From: Bacteroidales bacterium
Lineage (GTDB): Bacteria > Bacteroidota > Bacteroidia > Bacteroidales > UBA932
Assembly (NCBI GenBank): GCA_017443025.1
Contig: JAFSPG010000017.1
Coordinates: forward strand, 1-64,000
Direction of reading: 5' to 3'
DNA length: 64,000 nt
The notes below the pieces were generated by a model that saw only the letters and a list, made by a program, of their open reading frames with translations, did not search any database and was not told the origin of the DNA. The position numbers and the translations under genes were made by a program. Numbering within the stretch: position 1 is the stretch's first letter; every line of letters starts with the position of its first letter. Positions 47,932 to 56,621 of this stretch are shown here, piece by piece.

Positions 47932-49245
47932 ATGAAGCTATACATAGAGACCTACGGCTGTCAGATGAACGTCGCCGACACCGAAATCATTTTCTCCCTC
48001 ATGGCAGATGCCGGCTATGAAAGGACGGAAGATATCTCCGAGGCCGAAGTAATCCTGGCCAACACCTGTTCGGTCCGCGATAACGCGGAGCAGCGTATCT
48101 GGGGTCGAATCGACTTGTTCGCGACGGAGAAAAAACGCCGCCCAGGCGTGCTCACGGGAATAGTGGGCTGCATGGCTGAAAGGCTGAAAGACGCCCTTCT
48201 CGAGAGCGGTAAGGTCGATATCGTAGCAGGCCCTGACGCCTACCGCAATCTTCCTAAACTCGTTGCGGCGGCTAAGGCCGGAACTCCGCAAATCGACGTA
48301 ATGCTCTCGCACGAAGAGACCTACGGCGACATCAAACCCGTCCGTATCGACAAAAACGGAGTTTCCGCCTTCATCTCCATAATGCGCGGCTGCAATAATG
48401 TCTGTTCATACTGCGTGGTGCCCTATACCAGGGGTGCCGAAAGGAGCCGCAACCCCAAAACCATCGTCAGGGAGGCCTGCCAGATATTCTCCGACGGCTA
48501 TAAGGAGGTTACTCTTCTCGGCCAGAACGTAGATTCTTATTTCTGGAAGGGCGAGGATGGAGACGTCGATTTCGCCGACCTTCTCGCCGCCGTGGCCGAC
48601 GTGTCACCGGAGCTTCGCGTCCGCTTTGCCACCTCTCATCCCAAGGATATCAGCGACAAGCTCATTGAAGTAATGGCTTCCCGTCCCAATATCTGCCACA
48701 GCATTCATCTCCCGGTACAGTCCGGAAGCGATACGATGCTCGTAAAGATGCGTCGCAGATATACCAGGGCCTGGTACCTCGAAAGGGTTGCCAAAATCCG
48801 CTCCCTCATGCCCGACTGCGTAATCACCACCGATGTCATAGCCGGCTTCTGCGGCGAAACTGAGCAGGATCATCAGGATACCCTGAGCATAATGCGGGAG
48901 GTCGGTTACGACTACGCCTATATGTTCCAGTACTCCGAGCGCCCCGGGACGCTGGCTGCCAGAAACTATCCCGATGACGTTCCTCCGGAGGTCAAGACCC
49001 GCCGTCTCGAGGAAATCATAGCCCTGCAGAATCAGCTCAGCCTCGAGAGCAACAGGCGTGATGTCGGAAAAGTATATGAAGTGCTCGTCGAGGGCCCTTC
49101 GCGCAAGAACGCCGCCGAACTCTGCGGCCGCACTCCCGGAGGCAAGATGTGCGTTTTCCCCGACTCCGTTCACAAAGCCGGCGATTATACCAAGGTGGTT
49201 GTAGAGTCCTGCACGTCAGCTACTCTTATCTGCAAGTTGGTTTAA
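47932..49245 (+). CDS. miaB: tRNA-2-methylthio-N6-dimethylallyladenosine synthase
   Basis: Radical-SAM methylthiotransferase that modifies A37 of tRNAs (437 aa). The start at 47932 (MKLYIETYGCQMNVADTE) begins at the conserved UPF0004 domain; the ATG 27 nt upstream would lie at the transcription start. Cluster 1 cysteines are in YGCQMN, ANTCSVRDNA and GIVGCMAE. The radical-SAM CxxxCxxC motif is RGCNNVCSYCVVPYTRG. A C-terminal TRAM domain is present (GKVYEVLVEGPSRK). The stop overlaps the convergent lipoprotein gene by four bases (TTAA). Confidence 0.96.
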   Translation: MKLYIETYGCQMNVADTEIIFSLMADAGYERTEDISEAEVILANTCSVRDNAEQRIWGRIDLFATEKKRRPGVLTGIVGCMAERLKDALLESGKVDIVAGPDAYRNLPKLVAAAKAGTPQIDVMLSHEETYGDIKPVRIDKNGVSAFISIMRGCNNVCSYCVVPYTRGAERSRNPKTIVREACQIFSDGYKEVTLLGQNVDSYFWKGEDGDVDFADLLAAVADVSPELRVRFATSHPKDISDKLIEVMASRPNICHSIHLPVQSGSDTMLVKMRRRYTRAWYLERVAKIRSLMPDCVITTDVIAGFCGETEQDHQDTLSIMREVGYDYAYMFQYSERPGTLAARNYPDDVPPEVKTRRLEEIIALQNQLSLESNRRDVGKVYEVLVEGPSRKNAAELCGRTPGGKMCVFPDSVHKAGDYTKVVVESCTSATLICKLV

Positions 49246-52200
49246 ATCCATCCTGCACACTCCCTGTCAATGATATAGAAAGAGTATCCCTCGTCGTCGG
49301 CGAGGGCCGGCGTCGCGTTGTAATGGTACATCCCTGAATTGAAAGGTGATACGGTCAGGATGCTCGCGCCTGAGAAAATGAAGTCTATCGGCGGGCTGGG
49401 GTTGTCTGCATAAAAAGCGGCCGGACTGTCGTAAACACCGGCATTCCTTTCAAGTACACCGGGTATAATCCTGTAAGCTGTTTCGCCAAGCTTGACGGGG
49501 CCCTGCCAGTTGCTTTCAACGAACTCAGTCATCAAATAGTTCTGCTCCGGCGCCACATACTGATTCCCGGCATCGTCGAATTCATCGATGTGGTTCCAGT
49601 GGCCGTAGCCGAGGTTGTAGTATCCGCCCCGTCCGAAGGTGCATATTACGCAGGGAGAACTTTCCCGTAAAGCATTTCTGAGAGCCGTAAAGGCGGGAAC
49701 CGCCTGGTAAGCCTTCATTTCTGCGCTGACTTCCGGATTAGGTTTGTCCAGGTCTATTACCGCTCCGCATCTGATGTGAAGATATACATTGATGTATCCC
49801 GCCTCCAGCCTGATACTTTCTCCGCTGCGGCTGTTCCGGACGGTGAAGTAAACAGGAATCTTTCCGGCGCTGTATCCCTCAGGCTCCGCTTTCCCGCTCA
49901 CCGAAAGGTCTCCATCAGAGGTGATGGAGAAAGTCATATCTGGCAGTGGTTCTACGCTTATGGCTGAATAGTTGCCCTGAATGGAAAAGGCATCTGCCGG
50001 GAATCGTGCCGTGGATCCCGCCCTCACGGCGATGCTCCCTGCGGTTCGCAGCGCCGCGGCCCCCGTCAGGATGTGGTTGTCAACGCTGCAAAGCAGCCTC
50101 CCCGCCCCGTAATTCCCGGGCGGGGAACTTATCCTGACGGCGGCCTGTGCCGGGGCGACGTCCTGCGCGCCTCCGGCCCGCAGGACCAGCGCTCCCGGCA
50201 CGGCGGCATCCAGGTACGATTCCGCTGAAATATTTCCTGACGAAAGTCTGGCGACATAAACCGACATCCCGTCCAGGCCCAGCAGTGGCCGCACCGGGCT
50301 GTCGCCGGCCGAGAGCCGCGGCAAGAGCAGGGCGTCGAAAAGGTCGGGCTCGAAATAATTTCCGTAGCCGCCTCCGGCCTGTGAGGCTCTTGTCATAAGT
50401 TGACCTGAAGCATCGGTGTACCTGTATCCGACAGTCACGGCAGTCCCGTCAGGAGAAAGGGAATAAGTCTCGCTGCCCGCAAGGAGCGTCGGTGGAAGAA
50501 TGCTTATTGGCATATCTCCCTCGCAAATGCAGATTCCTTCCATATCCAGTCCCCTGTAATGGACGTATCCGCTGCCCGCCCCGAGAAGCCTAACCGTACA
50601 GGAATTGTCGTGATTGTCAATTACTTCCATTATGTCTTCGCTTCCTTCCTTGAGGGAGAAATCAGCCTGACAAACAGTTCCATTCATTGACCCGGCAATC
50701 AGCCTGCCCTGCTGGCCGATATATTTGGGCTGGTGCTCCCAGTCCACGCCAAGGCTGCCCGAAGCCGGAGTCTGTATCGTTACCGAAGCCCTGTGCTCCC
50801 CGTCGAAGGTCTCTATTGAAATCGGTACATTCAAGCCTCCCGGAACATATACGGGTATAAAAAACCTTAACAGGGTAGATTGCACGGAAGGTCCCTCCAG
50901 ATGAGAGACCGAAGCGGCCGGATTAGTTACCGAACTCGGCTGGTCGGAATAGTTGATGGAGGTCTGTCCGTTGATGGCAAAGACATATTTATGCACGGCT
51001 GCACAGCTGATACCCAATTCATTCAGCAGGGCCTGCGTTTCAGACGTCAGTCTCCAGCCGTTCGCCGCGCCGTACCCCTCCCACGACTTCCTTTCCTCTC
51101 CTACATAGTAATTGGCCAGCAGATAGCAGGGAGAGGAGTTGGAACATTGGGTAAAATCGTCGAAGTCGAAGATGGTTACCGTTTTAGGGAAGCTATTCCT
51201 CTTCTCGGTGTGAACGGAAAAGGTCTGCAGCTCCAGGCTGCGGTTGTCGACGGCCACATATTCCCCCTTCCATTCCTTTATCTTATAGCCGTTTGCGGTA
51301 GCCGTAAGAGTTACGTCATAGAATGAATTCCCGGCTATGTCGAAGTTTCCGGTCGGATTGTCCCCGAGGCAGAACCTGTAGGTCAGCGACGTGCTCTGCC
51401 CCCACGGGGTAGACACCGGACTGTCGAGTACTACGGCCGATTTGTCCACCAGCATCCCGAGAGTCTCTCCATGAATAGCGCTTACACTTGATGGAGTCTT
51501 CAAATCCATATCCCTGTTGTCAGGCAGCAGATTGCCAAGCATATTCTCGGGAGTGTAGAAAACAAAGCTGATGATTCCGTCGCCGTCTGTCGCTGTCCGC
51601 CCCGCCCTCGGCAGCAGGGCAAGACGGTCGGTGACCGTCTTGCTGCCCCCTGGACAAAACGGCGCAAATACGCGGTTGCCGTAAAACGGCCCGCACAGCT
51701 GCGCCGGGGCGGCATCTTCATCCAGACTCACTCCATCCACTTCCGAGAAATCCAGATTAACCCTCACCTTCGCCCAGAGCGAGCGTAGCGGAATCCTGAT
51801 AACTCCGTCGGCGCTTCCGTCAAGAAGGTCGAGACCGCGAGGAGTGAGGCAATCCGTTTTCCCCGCCCTGTCGAGTCCGAATTCTTCCATCGTCCCAACA
51901 AGGGAATAATCTCCCGCAACATCATCATAGGTGGAATTCTCTATGGTAAGAGAAAGCAAGTCACTCTCATTCGCCGGATAATCCATTGCGCCGGCTATGT
52001 ACCCCGTTACAAGGTAACAGGTGTATGACTGGTCGCTGTGCAGGCGTACGGGCGTATCAAAGCCATCGAAACTGCCGCTCGCCCTCTCGCTATGGACCAG
52101 TTGCCCGTGGGCGTCATATATTCCGAGAGCAGCACAAACTATTGCTTCCTCGAAGTACGGTGAGCTGATGCCGGCTTTGGTCCAGGCCCTGCTTTCCGGG

Positions 52201-52331
52201 CTGTTCCCGGCCTTGACGGAAAGCATGGAAAAGCCAGATTCGGGCTCGGCGGGCATATCCGGCTTTAAGCAGCCTGCAAGTAAAACGACGGCGGTCGAAA
52301 GGAGAAATTTTATAAAGAATTTGGGTGACAT
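49242..52331 (-). CDS. Large surface lipoprotein, possibly DUF4906/fimbrillin-related
   Basis: A 1029-residue exported lipoprotein (MSPKFFIKFLLSTAVVLLAGC, Cys21). The N-terminal 380 residues look like a Bacteroidales fimbrillin/Mfa-type double beta domain: a region with YTCYLVTGYIAGAMDYPANE, then LWAKVRVNLDFSEVDG. This is followed by several Ig/BACON-like beta segments and a C-terminal domain with many aromatic residues (YYNLGYGHWNHIDEFDDAG). It is probably a surface or fimbria-associated protein. The DUF4906 assignment is a recollection of general layout rather than a motif match. It stands alone between miaB and radC. Confidence 0.55.
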   Translation of the reverse strand: MSPKFFIKFLLSTAVVLLAGCLKPDMPAEPESGFSMLSVKAGNSPESRAWTKAGISSPYFEEAIVCAALGIYDAHGQLVHSERASGSFDGFDTPVRLHSDQSYTCYLVTGYIAGAMDYPANESDLLSLTIENSTYDDVAGDYSLVGTMEEFGLDRAGKTDCLTPRGLDLLDGSADGVIRIPLRSLWAKVRVNLDFSEVDGVSLDEDAAPAQLCGPFYGNRVFAPFCPGGSKTVTDRLALLPRAGRTATDGDGIISFVFYTPENMLGNLLPDNRDMDLKTPSSVSAIHGETLGMLVDKSAVVLDSPVSTPWGQSTSLTYRFCLGDNPTGNFDIAGNSFYDVTLTATANGYKIKEWKGEYVAVDNRSLELQTFSVHTEKRNSFPKTVTIFDFDDFTQCSNSSPCYLLANYYVGEERKSWEGYGAANGWRLTSETQALLNELGISCAAVHKYVFAINGQTSINYSDQPSSVTNPAASVSHLEGPSVQSTLLRFFIPVYVPGGLNVPISIETFDGEHRASVTIQTPASGSLGVDWEHQPKYIGQQGRLIAGSMNGTVCQADFSLKEGSEDIMEVIDNHDNSCTVRLLGAGSGYVHYRGLDMEGICICEGDMPISILPPTLLAGSETYSLSPDGTAVTVGYRYTDASGQLMTRASQAGGGYGNYFEPDLFDALLLPRLSAGDSPVRPLLGLDGMSVYVARLSSGNISAESYLDAAVPGALVLRAGGAQDVAPAQAAVRISSPPGNYGAGRLLCSVDNHILTGAAALRTAGSIAVRAGSTARFPADAFSIQGNYSAISVEPLPDMTFSITSDGDLSVSGKAEPEGYSAGKIPVYFTVRNSRSGESIRLEAGYINVYLHIRCGAVIDLDKPNPEVSAEMKAYQAVPAFTALRNALRESSPCVICTFGRGGYYNLGYGHWNHIDEFDDAGNQYVAPEQNYLMTEFVESNWQGPVKLGETAYRIIPGVLERNAGVYDSPAAFYADNPSPPIDFIFSGASILTVSPFNSGMYHYNATPALADDEGYSFYIIDRECAGWI

Positions 52332-52350
52332 AATCGATAGTTGTTGCGTT

Positions 52351-53040
52351 CTATTTTAAAGCGGAAGAATGGTTGTCGGAGAAGCTGTAAAAGCCTGAAT
52401 CGCTGTAAACGACATGGTCGATAAGCTCGATGTCAAGTACCTGTAGGGCGGATTTCAGGCGGATGGTGGCACGGATATCCGATGGTCCGGGAGTGGGGTC
52501 ATCCGAAGGATGGTTATGTACGAGAATTACCTTTTCGGCTCTTTTGTCGAGAGCTCTTCGAAGAATCATCTTGTTGTCAATGGTAGTGTTGTTAAGGCTG
52601 CCGCTCGACAGCTTTTCCATTCCAAGCAGCCTGTTGGTTCTCGATAGCGAAAGAATCCAGCATTCCTCGTGGTCAAGCCCGCGCAGATGCGGGGCTACAA
52701 CTTTACAGACAGCCTCAGGATTTGATATGGACGGCCTGTTTCGGTGAGGCTTGCCGGCCATAAAGCGCCTGCCGATTTCAAACAGCGCCGAAAGAGTGGC
52801 TGATTTGTCGGGCCCTATTCCTTCGAAGGACCGCATCTCTTCCCTCGACAGGGCCGACAACGACACGAAGTTGCCGCCGCCCCTCTCCAGCAGGTCGGCC
52901 GCGAGCTCCACGACATTCTTCCGGCTGGTTCCGGTTCTGAGGATGATGGCAAGAAGTTCCTTGTCGGACAAGGCACCGGCCCCCTTCTCAAGCAGTTTTT
53001 CTCTCGGGCGTTCGCACCGTTCAAGTTCGTTCAGTTTCAT
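52351..53040 (-). CDS. radC: RadC-family JAMM-domain protein
   Basis: RadC/YeeS-type protein of 229 aa. I use the ATG at 53040 (MKLNELERCERPREKLLEKG) because the family starts here. An N-terminal helix-hairpin-helix region (SFEGIGPDKSATLSALFEIG) is followed by the MPN/JAMM metal site HNHPSDDPTPGPSDI with the upstream Glu. Despite the name, a direct DNA-repair role is not established for the family. Confidence 0.92.
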   Translation of the reverse strand: MKLNELERCERPREKLLEKGAGALSDKELLAIILRTGTSRKNVVELAADLLERGGGNFVSLSALSREEMRSFEGIGPDKSATLSALFEIGRRFMAGKPHRNRPSISNPEAVCKVVAPHLRGLDHEECWILSLSRTNRLLGMEKLSSGSLNNTTIDNKMILRRALDKRAEKVILVHNHPSDDPTPGPSDIRATIRLKSALQVLDIELIDHVVYSDSGFYSFSDNHSSALK

Positions 53041-53048
53041 AAACAAAA

Positions 53049-53077
53049 ATTGTCGGGCCAAAAATAGGTCCGACAAT
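53049..53077 (-). terminator. Terminator-like hairpin ahead of radC
   Basis: ATTGTCGGGCC/GGTCCGACAAT (11 bp, one G-T pair) with a T-run on the minus strand, just before the radC ATG. It may terminate transcripts coming from the upstream carboxyltransferase gene or act as a radC leader hairpin. Confidence 0.5.
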
Positions 53078-53090
53078 CCTGTTCTCTGAG

Positions 53091-53115
53091 AAAAAGTGTT
53101 GCTAAAACGGCAACA
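53091..53115 (-). terminator. Intrinsic terminator of the carboxyltransferase gene
   Basis: TGTTGC/GCAACA stem (53097-53102/53110-53115) followed by TTTTT on the minus strand, about 50 nt after the gene's stop. Between it and the stop lies a short tandem repeat (ACGATTnTTATGATT twice). Confidence 0.65.
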
Positions 53116-53162
53116 TTTTTACGATTTTTATGATTTTTTTACGATTCTTATGATTGGATGAA

Positions 53163-54950
53163 TTATTCTTCGGCGATAAAGGCGATGATTTCACCCTTTT
53201 CGACCTTCTCTCCGTGCTTGCTCATGACGGCAAGGACTCTTCCGCTGACCGAAGGAAGGACTTCTTCCATTCCATAGAAAGTCTGAACGTATCCAATAGC
53301 CTTTCCGGCCTCGACTTTGTCTCCGGCAACAGGAGCCTTGGAATTGTCGATAACATCGACTTCCCAGAGAAGTTCGCCCTTGGCGGGAGCCTGAACAGGC
53401 AGAGCCTTGGGATGCTTCTGCATGAAGTCTTCGGCATCGAATTTAGGCAGTTCCACAACGGGACGGACCACATTGATGGGAGCTCCGGCCTTCTTCTTGA
53501 AATCTTCCAGCTCGGCGTTGAAGCGCTCTTTGGCAATGCCGCTCTTATAATCGCGGTACTGCCTCTCGTGCATCGCAAACTCGAAGAGTTCTTCTTCGTC
53601 CTCGCCTTCGTCCCAGCCTTCTTCCTTCATCATCTGGCGGAACTTCGGAAGCTCGTCCGGGTAGTTGTCCTGAGGATTGCCGGTGGTGAATTCGAGGCCT
53701 TTCTCCTTTGCGAGAGCTACGATTTCAGGGGCGAGTTCGCCGGGAAGCTTACCCATGTGCCCGAGAATCATACCCCAGGTATCCTTGTCGATGGTAGTCC
53801 AGCGAGGCTTGTCGCTGAGCATGTTGAACAGGTTCATCAGGGCGGTATTCTTCACGTACTGGCTGAATGGAGTTACGAGCGGCGGATAACCCAGGCGAGG
53901 CCATACGTACTCGACTTCTCCGAAGAGCTTGACCATCAGGGTGTCGAGCGACATCTCCGGACGGCCGTGGGCCCTCTGTGCGGCATTGATAGCGCCCTGG
54001 AAACCTTTCAGGTCGGCCATCATCGAACCCATCATTCCTCCCGGCAGGCCGCAGCCCACGAGAAGGGAGGTCATCTTTGCATTGGAAGGATTGATCCAGT
54101 ATCCGAGGAAGTCGTCTATGAACTTCTGAGTTAGACGGCGAACCTCCATATAAGCGTCCATGTTGATGTCCTTCACAAGGAAACCGTCAGACTTTAACAT
54201 CTCGCGGATGGTGATGACATCCGGATGAACCTTACCCCAGGAGAGGGGCTCCACGGCGACATCAAGATAGTCGGCTCCCGCTCTGGCCACTTCGAGCATC
54301 GAGGCGGTGGAGAATCCGGGGCCGGTATGGCCGTGATACTGAACCTTTATGTGGGGATATTTCTTCTTGATGCTGCTTACAAGCTCTCCGAGCACATTCG
54401 GACGGCCGATTCCGGCCATATCCTTGAGGCAGATTTCGTCGCAGCCGTATTCGACCACTTTATCGACAACACCCATATAATATTCCACCGTATGGACGGG
54501 GGAGTGGGTGATGGACAGGGCCACCTGCGAAATCATTCCGCCCTTCTTGGCTCCGATTACGGAACCCTTGAGGTTGCGGTGGTCGTTCAGGCCGCAGAAG
54601 GAACGGGCGATATCGGTGCCTTGTTTCTTCTTGACCTTGAACATCAGCTCCCTGACATCTGCCGGAACAGGGTTCATGCGCAGGGCGTTGAGGCCCCTTT
54701 CGAGCATATGGGTCTGTATGCCGGCCTTGTGGAACGGAGCCGTCCAGCGGCGGACGGCGATATTCGGATTCTCTCCGAAGAGGAGATTCACCTGCTCGAA
54801 GGCTCCGCCGTTCGTTTCAACGCGGTCGAAGCATCCCATGTCGATGATTGCAGGAGCAACCTCTTCCAACTGGTCGACGCGGGGCACATACTTGCCCGAT
54901 GACTGCCACATATCCCTGTACACCAGGGAGAATTTAATTTCTCTTGCCAT
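53163..54950 (-). CDS. Carboxyltransferase with BCCP-like domain (oxaloacetate decarboxylase alpha/pyruvate carboxylase B type)
   Basis: A 595-residue protein with an HMGL-like carboxyltransferase domain. Motifs: the start FSLVYRDMWQSSGKYVP, GCDEICLKDMAGIGRP containing the carbamylated-Lys-type KDM motif, and KVQYHGHTGPGFSTASMLE with metal-binding histidines. A PYC_OADA domain follows. The last 70 residues fold like a biotinyl/lipoyl domain, but the position of the biotin-accepting Lys in the usual AMKM motif is Gly (FYGMEE, about residue 560). The start at 54950 is the conserved one and fits the promoter. Confidence 0.82.
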   Translation of the reverse strand: MAREIKFSLVYRDMWQSSGKYVPRVDQLEEVAPAIIDMGCFDRVETNGGAFEQVNLLFGENPNIAVRRWTAPFHKAGIQTHMLERGLNALRMNPVPADVRELMFKVKKKQGTDIARSFCGLNDHRNLKGSVIGAKKGGMISQVALSITHSPVHTVEYYMGVVDKVVEYGCDEICLKDMAGIGRPNVLGELVSSIKKKYPHIKVQYHGHTGPGFSTASMLEVARAGADYLDVAVEPLSWGKVHPDVITIREMLKSDGFLVKDINMDAYMEVRRLTQKFIDDFLGYWINPSNAKMTSLLVGCGLPGGMMGSMMADLKGFQGAINAAQRAHGRPEMSLDTLMVKLFGEVEYVWPRLGYPPLVTPFSQYVKNTALMNLFNMLSDKPRWTTIDKDTWGMILGHMGKLPGELAPEIVALAKEKGLEFTTGNPQDNYPDELPKFRQMMKEEGWDEGEDEEELFEFAMHERQYRDYKSGIAKERFNAELEDFKKKAGAPINVVRPVVELPKFDAEDFMQKHPKALPVQAPAKGELLWEVDVIDNSKAPVAGDKVEAGKAIGYVQTFYGMEEVLPSVSGRVLAVMSKHGEKVEKGEIIAFIAEE

Positions 54951-54972
54951 ATAATGCATCAAGTTGAGCGAG

Positions 54973-54980
54973 CAAAGATA
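54973..54980 (-). promoter_or_regulatory. Putative -7 box for the carboxyltransferase gene
   Basis: TATCTTTG on the minus strand. The expected transcript start near 54966 makes the ATG at 54950 a better start than those at 54959-54962. Confidence 0.55.
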
Positions 54981-55029
54981 ATAATTTTACGCCTATGTTG
55001 TCCGTTTTTCCCTGGGTATGCATAATTTT

Positions 55030-55060
55030 TTTGCAATAAATAAAAATTGCAGTAAATTTG
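55030..55060 (+). promoter_or_regulatory. Promoter of tRNA-His
   Basis: TTTG at 55030-55033, a 19-nt spacer, then TAAATTTG at 55053-55060: a near-perfect Bacteroidota promoter 13 nt ahead of the tRNA. Confidence 0.8.
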
Positions 55061-55072
55061 CGGTCCCAACAT

Positions 55073-55146
55073 GGTGAGTGTAGTTCAGTTGGTAGAGCAT
55101 CGGATTGTGGTTCCGAGTGTCGTGGGTTCGAGCCCCATCACTCACC
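55073..55146 (+). tRNA. tRNA-His (anticodon GTG)
   Basis: Acceptor GTGAGTG/CACTCAC with the extra G at -1 opposite discriminator C, as is diagnostic for tRNA-His. Anticodon stem TCGGA/TCCGA, loop TTGTGGT, T-loop TTCGAGC. CCA is not encoded. Confidence 0.94.
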
Positions 55147-55156
55147 CCCAAAAAGT

Positions 55157-55187
55157 TAAGCGTCGCATTCGCGGCGCTTATTTTTTG
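55157..55187 (+). terminator. Intrinsic terminator of tRNA-His
   Basis: TAAGCGTCGC/GCGGCGCTTA stem (55157-55166/55171-55180; one G-T pair) followed by TTTTTT. Confidence 0.85.
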
Positions 55188-55200
55188 GTGAGAAAGTCCA

Positions 55201-55293
55201 ATGACTGGTGCGAGGGAATGGTGGAGAAGAGAGGAAAAGAGTTTCGAGGGCATTTTTTCTGCCTGAGAAAACTTTTGCTCTCTTCGCGAAGGC
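55201..55293 (+). repeat. Dispersed hairpin repeat, copy B
   Basis: Homologous to 31689-31775 (reverse orientation) and to the next copy. It begins ATGACTGGTGCGAGGGAATG; arms GAAGAGAGGAAAAG and CTTTTGCTCTCTTC; inner GGGCA/TGCCT; ends in CTTCGCGAAGG. Confidence 0.8.
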
Positions 55294-55298
55294 CGATT

Positions 55299-55384
55299 CT
55301 GGTGCGAGGGAATGGTGGAGAAAGGGGGAAAAGGGTTCTGAGGACATTTTTCTGTCCGAAGAAACTTTTCCCCTTTCGCGAAGG
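55299..55384 (+). repeat. Dispersed hairpin repeat, copy C
   Basis: Tandem neighbour of copy B with a period of about 94 bp, same layout: CTGGTGCGAGGGAATGGTGG, arms around GAAAGGGGGAAAAG and CTTTTCCCCTTTC, inner GGACA/TGTCC, end TTTCGCGAAGG. It starts right after the 3' end of the NigD-like gene on that gene's strand. Confidence 0.8.
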
Positions 55385-55400
55385 TATATCCAAACGAAAA

Positions 55401-56090
55401 TTACCTGTGGATGGAGCCGATGGTGGAGCGGATTTCGGTGTCGGGAAGTACTCGGCCGTCTTTGTATTTGTGCCACTTCCAGGAAATCTTTACGGCGATT
55501 TTATCCTGCCCCTCGGGAATAAGGCTCGTGACAGGGAAGGAAGTATAAGCGCGACCAAGAACAGCCTCCTCTTCAGGAATATCAGGATATGATTCTCCGT
55601 AGCCGTTATGACGGATGGTAAACCGAAGCGTATCGGCATCCGAAGCCACGTCATCGTAAACCAGATTGATGAAATGTGAAGTCTCCGAGCCAGCCTTGAA
55701 AGAGAAATTCAGCTCCATGTTGAGGAATTCGCTGCCGGTCCATCCCTGTACGAGGTTTACAGGATCATCTCCAACGGCCTCCCAGTCGGTGACCTCGCTG
55801 GCAACGAGGCAGGGCTTCTTCAAGACTTTCTTCCAGTCCCTGAGATTAATCCCATAGGTATCGGGCCCCTCCTTCATCAGAAGGTCGCAGAAAATCAGAA
55901 TTCTGTCGCACTCAACATAAGAATCGTCACACTGGATATTCCTGACGATTGCGGTTATGCCGTCGTCCAGGATGATATTCGTCCCGGAAACGGTGCCAAA
56001 ACCTTCATAGCCATAAATAATGGAATCATCTTTACTGCAGGAAGTCGCAGCCAGAAGGATTACGGCGAGGATTCTTACGAAATGTCTCAT
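55401..56090 (-). CDS. NigD-like lipoprotein
   Basis: A 229-residue Bacteroidales lipoprotein of the NigD-like family (MRHFVRILAVILLAATSC, Cys18). Two beta domains are visible: an N-terminal OB-like part (YGYEGFGTVSGTNIILDDG...CDRILIFCDLLM) and a C-terminal part (NLVYDDVASDADTLRFTIRHNGYGE...KISWKWHKY). The family is named after a bacteriocin-locus gene, but most members, like this one, lie elsewhere and have no known function. Its start overlaps the Fur-family gene by 4 nt, so the two are co-transcribed. Confidence 0.82.
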   Translation of the reverse strand: MRHFVRILAVILLAATSCSKDDSIIYGYEGFGTVSGTNIILDDGITAIVRNIQCDDSYVECDRILIFCDLLMKEGPDTYGINLRDWKKVLKKPCLVASEVTDWEAVGDDPVNLVQGWTGSEFLNMELNFSFKAGSETSHFINLVYDDVASDADTLRFTIRHNGYGESYPDIPEEEAVLGRAYTSFPVTSLIPEGQDKIAVKISWKWHKYKDGRVLPDTEIRSTIGSIHR

Positions 56091-56545
56091 TTCTTTGATG
56101 ATTTTTGGGTTGGACGTACAAGAATCTGTACATCGACATTCTCTATCTTGAACCCCTTGAAGCGTTTTCTTCCCAGCTTTGCGAAAACCATTTCGGAGAA
56201 TTCATCGTCTGGGAGGTCCCTGAATGTATGGGTCGAGAGGTCGTACAGATGGATGTGACGTGCGGAATTTACGTCGAAATACATTTTATTGTTGGCACTC
56301 AGCCTATGGCGGTAAATGCCCGTCAAGGCGAGCTGCGAAAGGATGTTATAGACGGAAGATGTATTGACCTTGACTGCGGAGCCGGACGAAGCGAGATAAT
56401 CACAGACCATATCCGCGCTGGCGTGCCCCAGAGCCATCATCGCCTCGTGGACTGCAAGCCTTTGAGCGGTAGCTTTCAGCGAATGCCGCTTGAGGGACGT
56501 CCTGAATTCGTCCATCGTCATAGGTTTGTTGAGAAGTCCGGTCAT
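56087..56545 (-). CDS. Fur-family transcriptional regulator
   Basis: Metal- or peroxide-responsive repressor of the Fur/PerR superfamily (152 aa). It has an N-terminal winged helix (KRHSLKATAQRLAVHEAMMALGHASADMVCDYL...VNTSSVYNILSQLALTGI) and a C-terminal dimerisation domain with metal-type histidines (SARHIHLYDLSTHTF). No CxxC structural-zinc motif is seen, so metal specificity cannot be predicted. It is divergent from trxB with overlapping promoters, which suggests it may control trxB. Confidence 0.88.
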   Translation of the reverse strand: MTGLLNKPMTMDEFRTSLKRHSLKATAQRLAVHEAMMALGHASADMVCDYLASSGSAVKVNTSSVYNILSQLALTGIYRHRLSANNKMYFDVNSARHIHLYDLSTHTFRDLPDDEFSEMVFAKLGRKRFKGFKIENVDVQILVRPTQKSSKK

Positions 56546-56569
56546 AAAAATGCCAATCGCATTAGGTTA

Positions 56570-56600
56570 CAAAAATAAATAAATTTAGGTATCTTTGCAA
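56570..56600 (-). promoter_or_regulatory. Promoter of the Fur-family/NigD-like operon
   Basis: Minus strand TTG (56600-56598), 20 nt, TATTTTTG (56577-56570). It overlaps the trxB promoter on the opposite strand. Confidence 0.6.
56590..56597 (+). promoter_or_regulatory. -7 box of trxB
   Basis: TATCTTTG matches TAnnTTTG 25 nt ahead of the ATG at 56622. It lies within the -33 region of the divergent Fur-family promoter. Confidence 0.65.
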
Positions 56601-56621
56601 GCTACAAACTACGAAGCCCTT

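Noticed and set aside
55071..55592. Frame covering tRNA-His and two copies of the dispersed repeat
   Set aside because: It crosses a tRNA gene and its terminator; the apparent peptide repeat is translated hairpin DNA.
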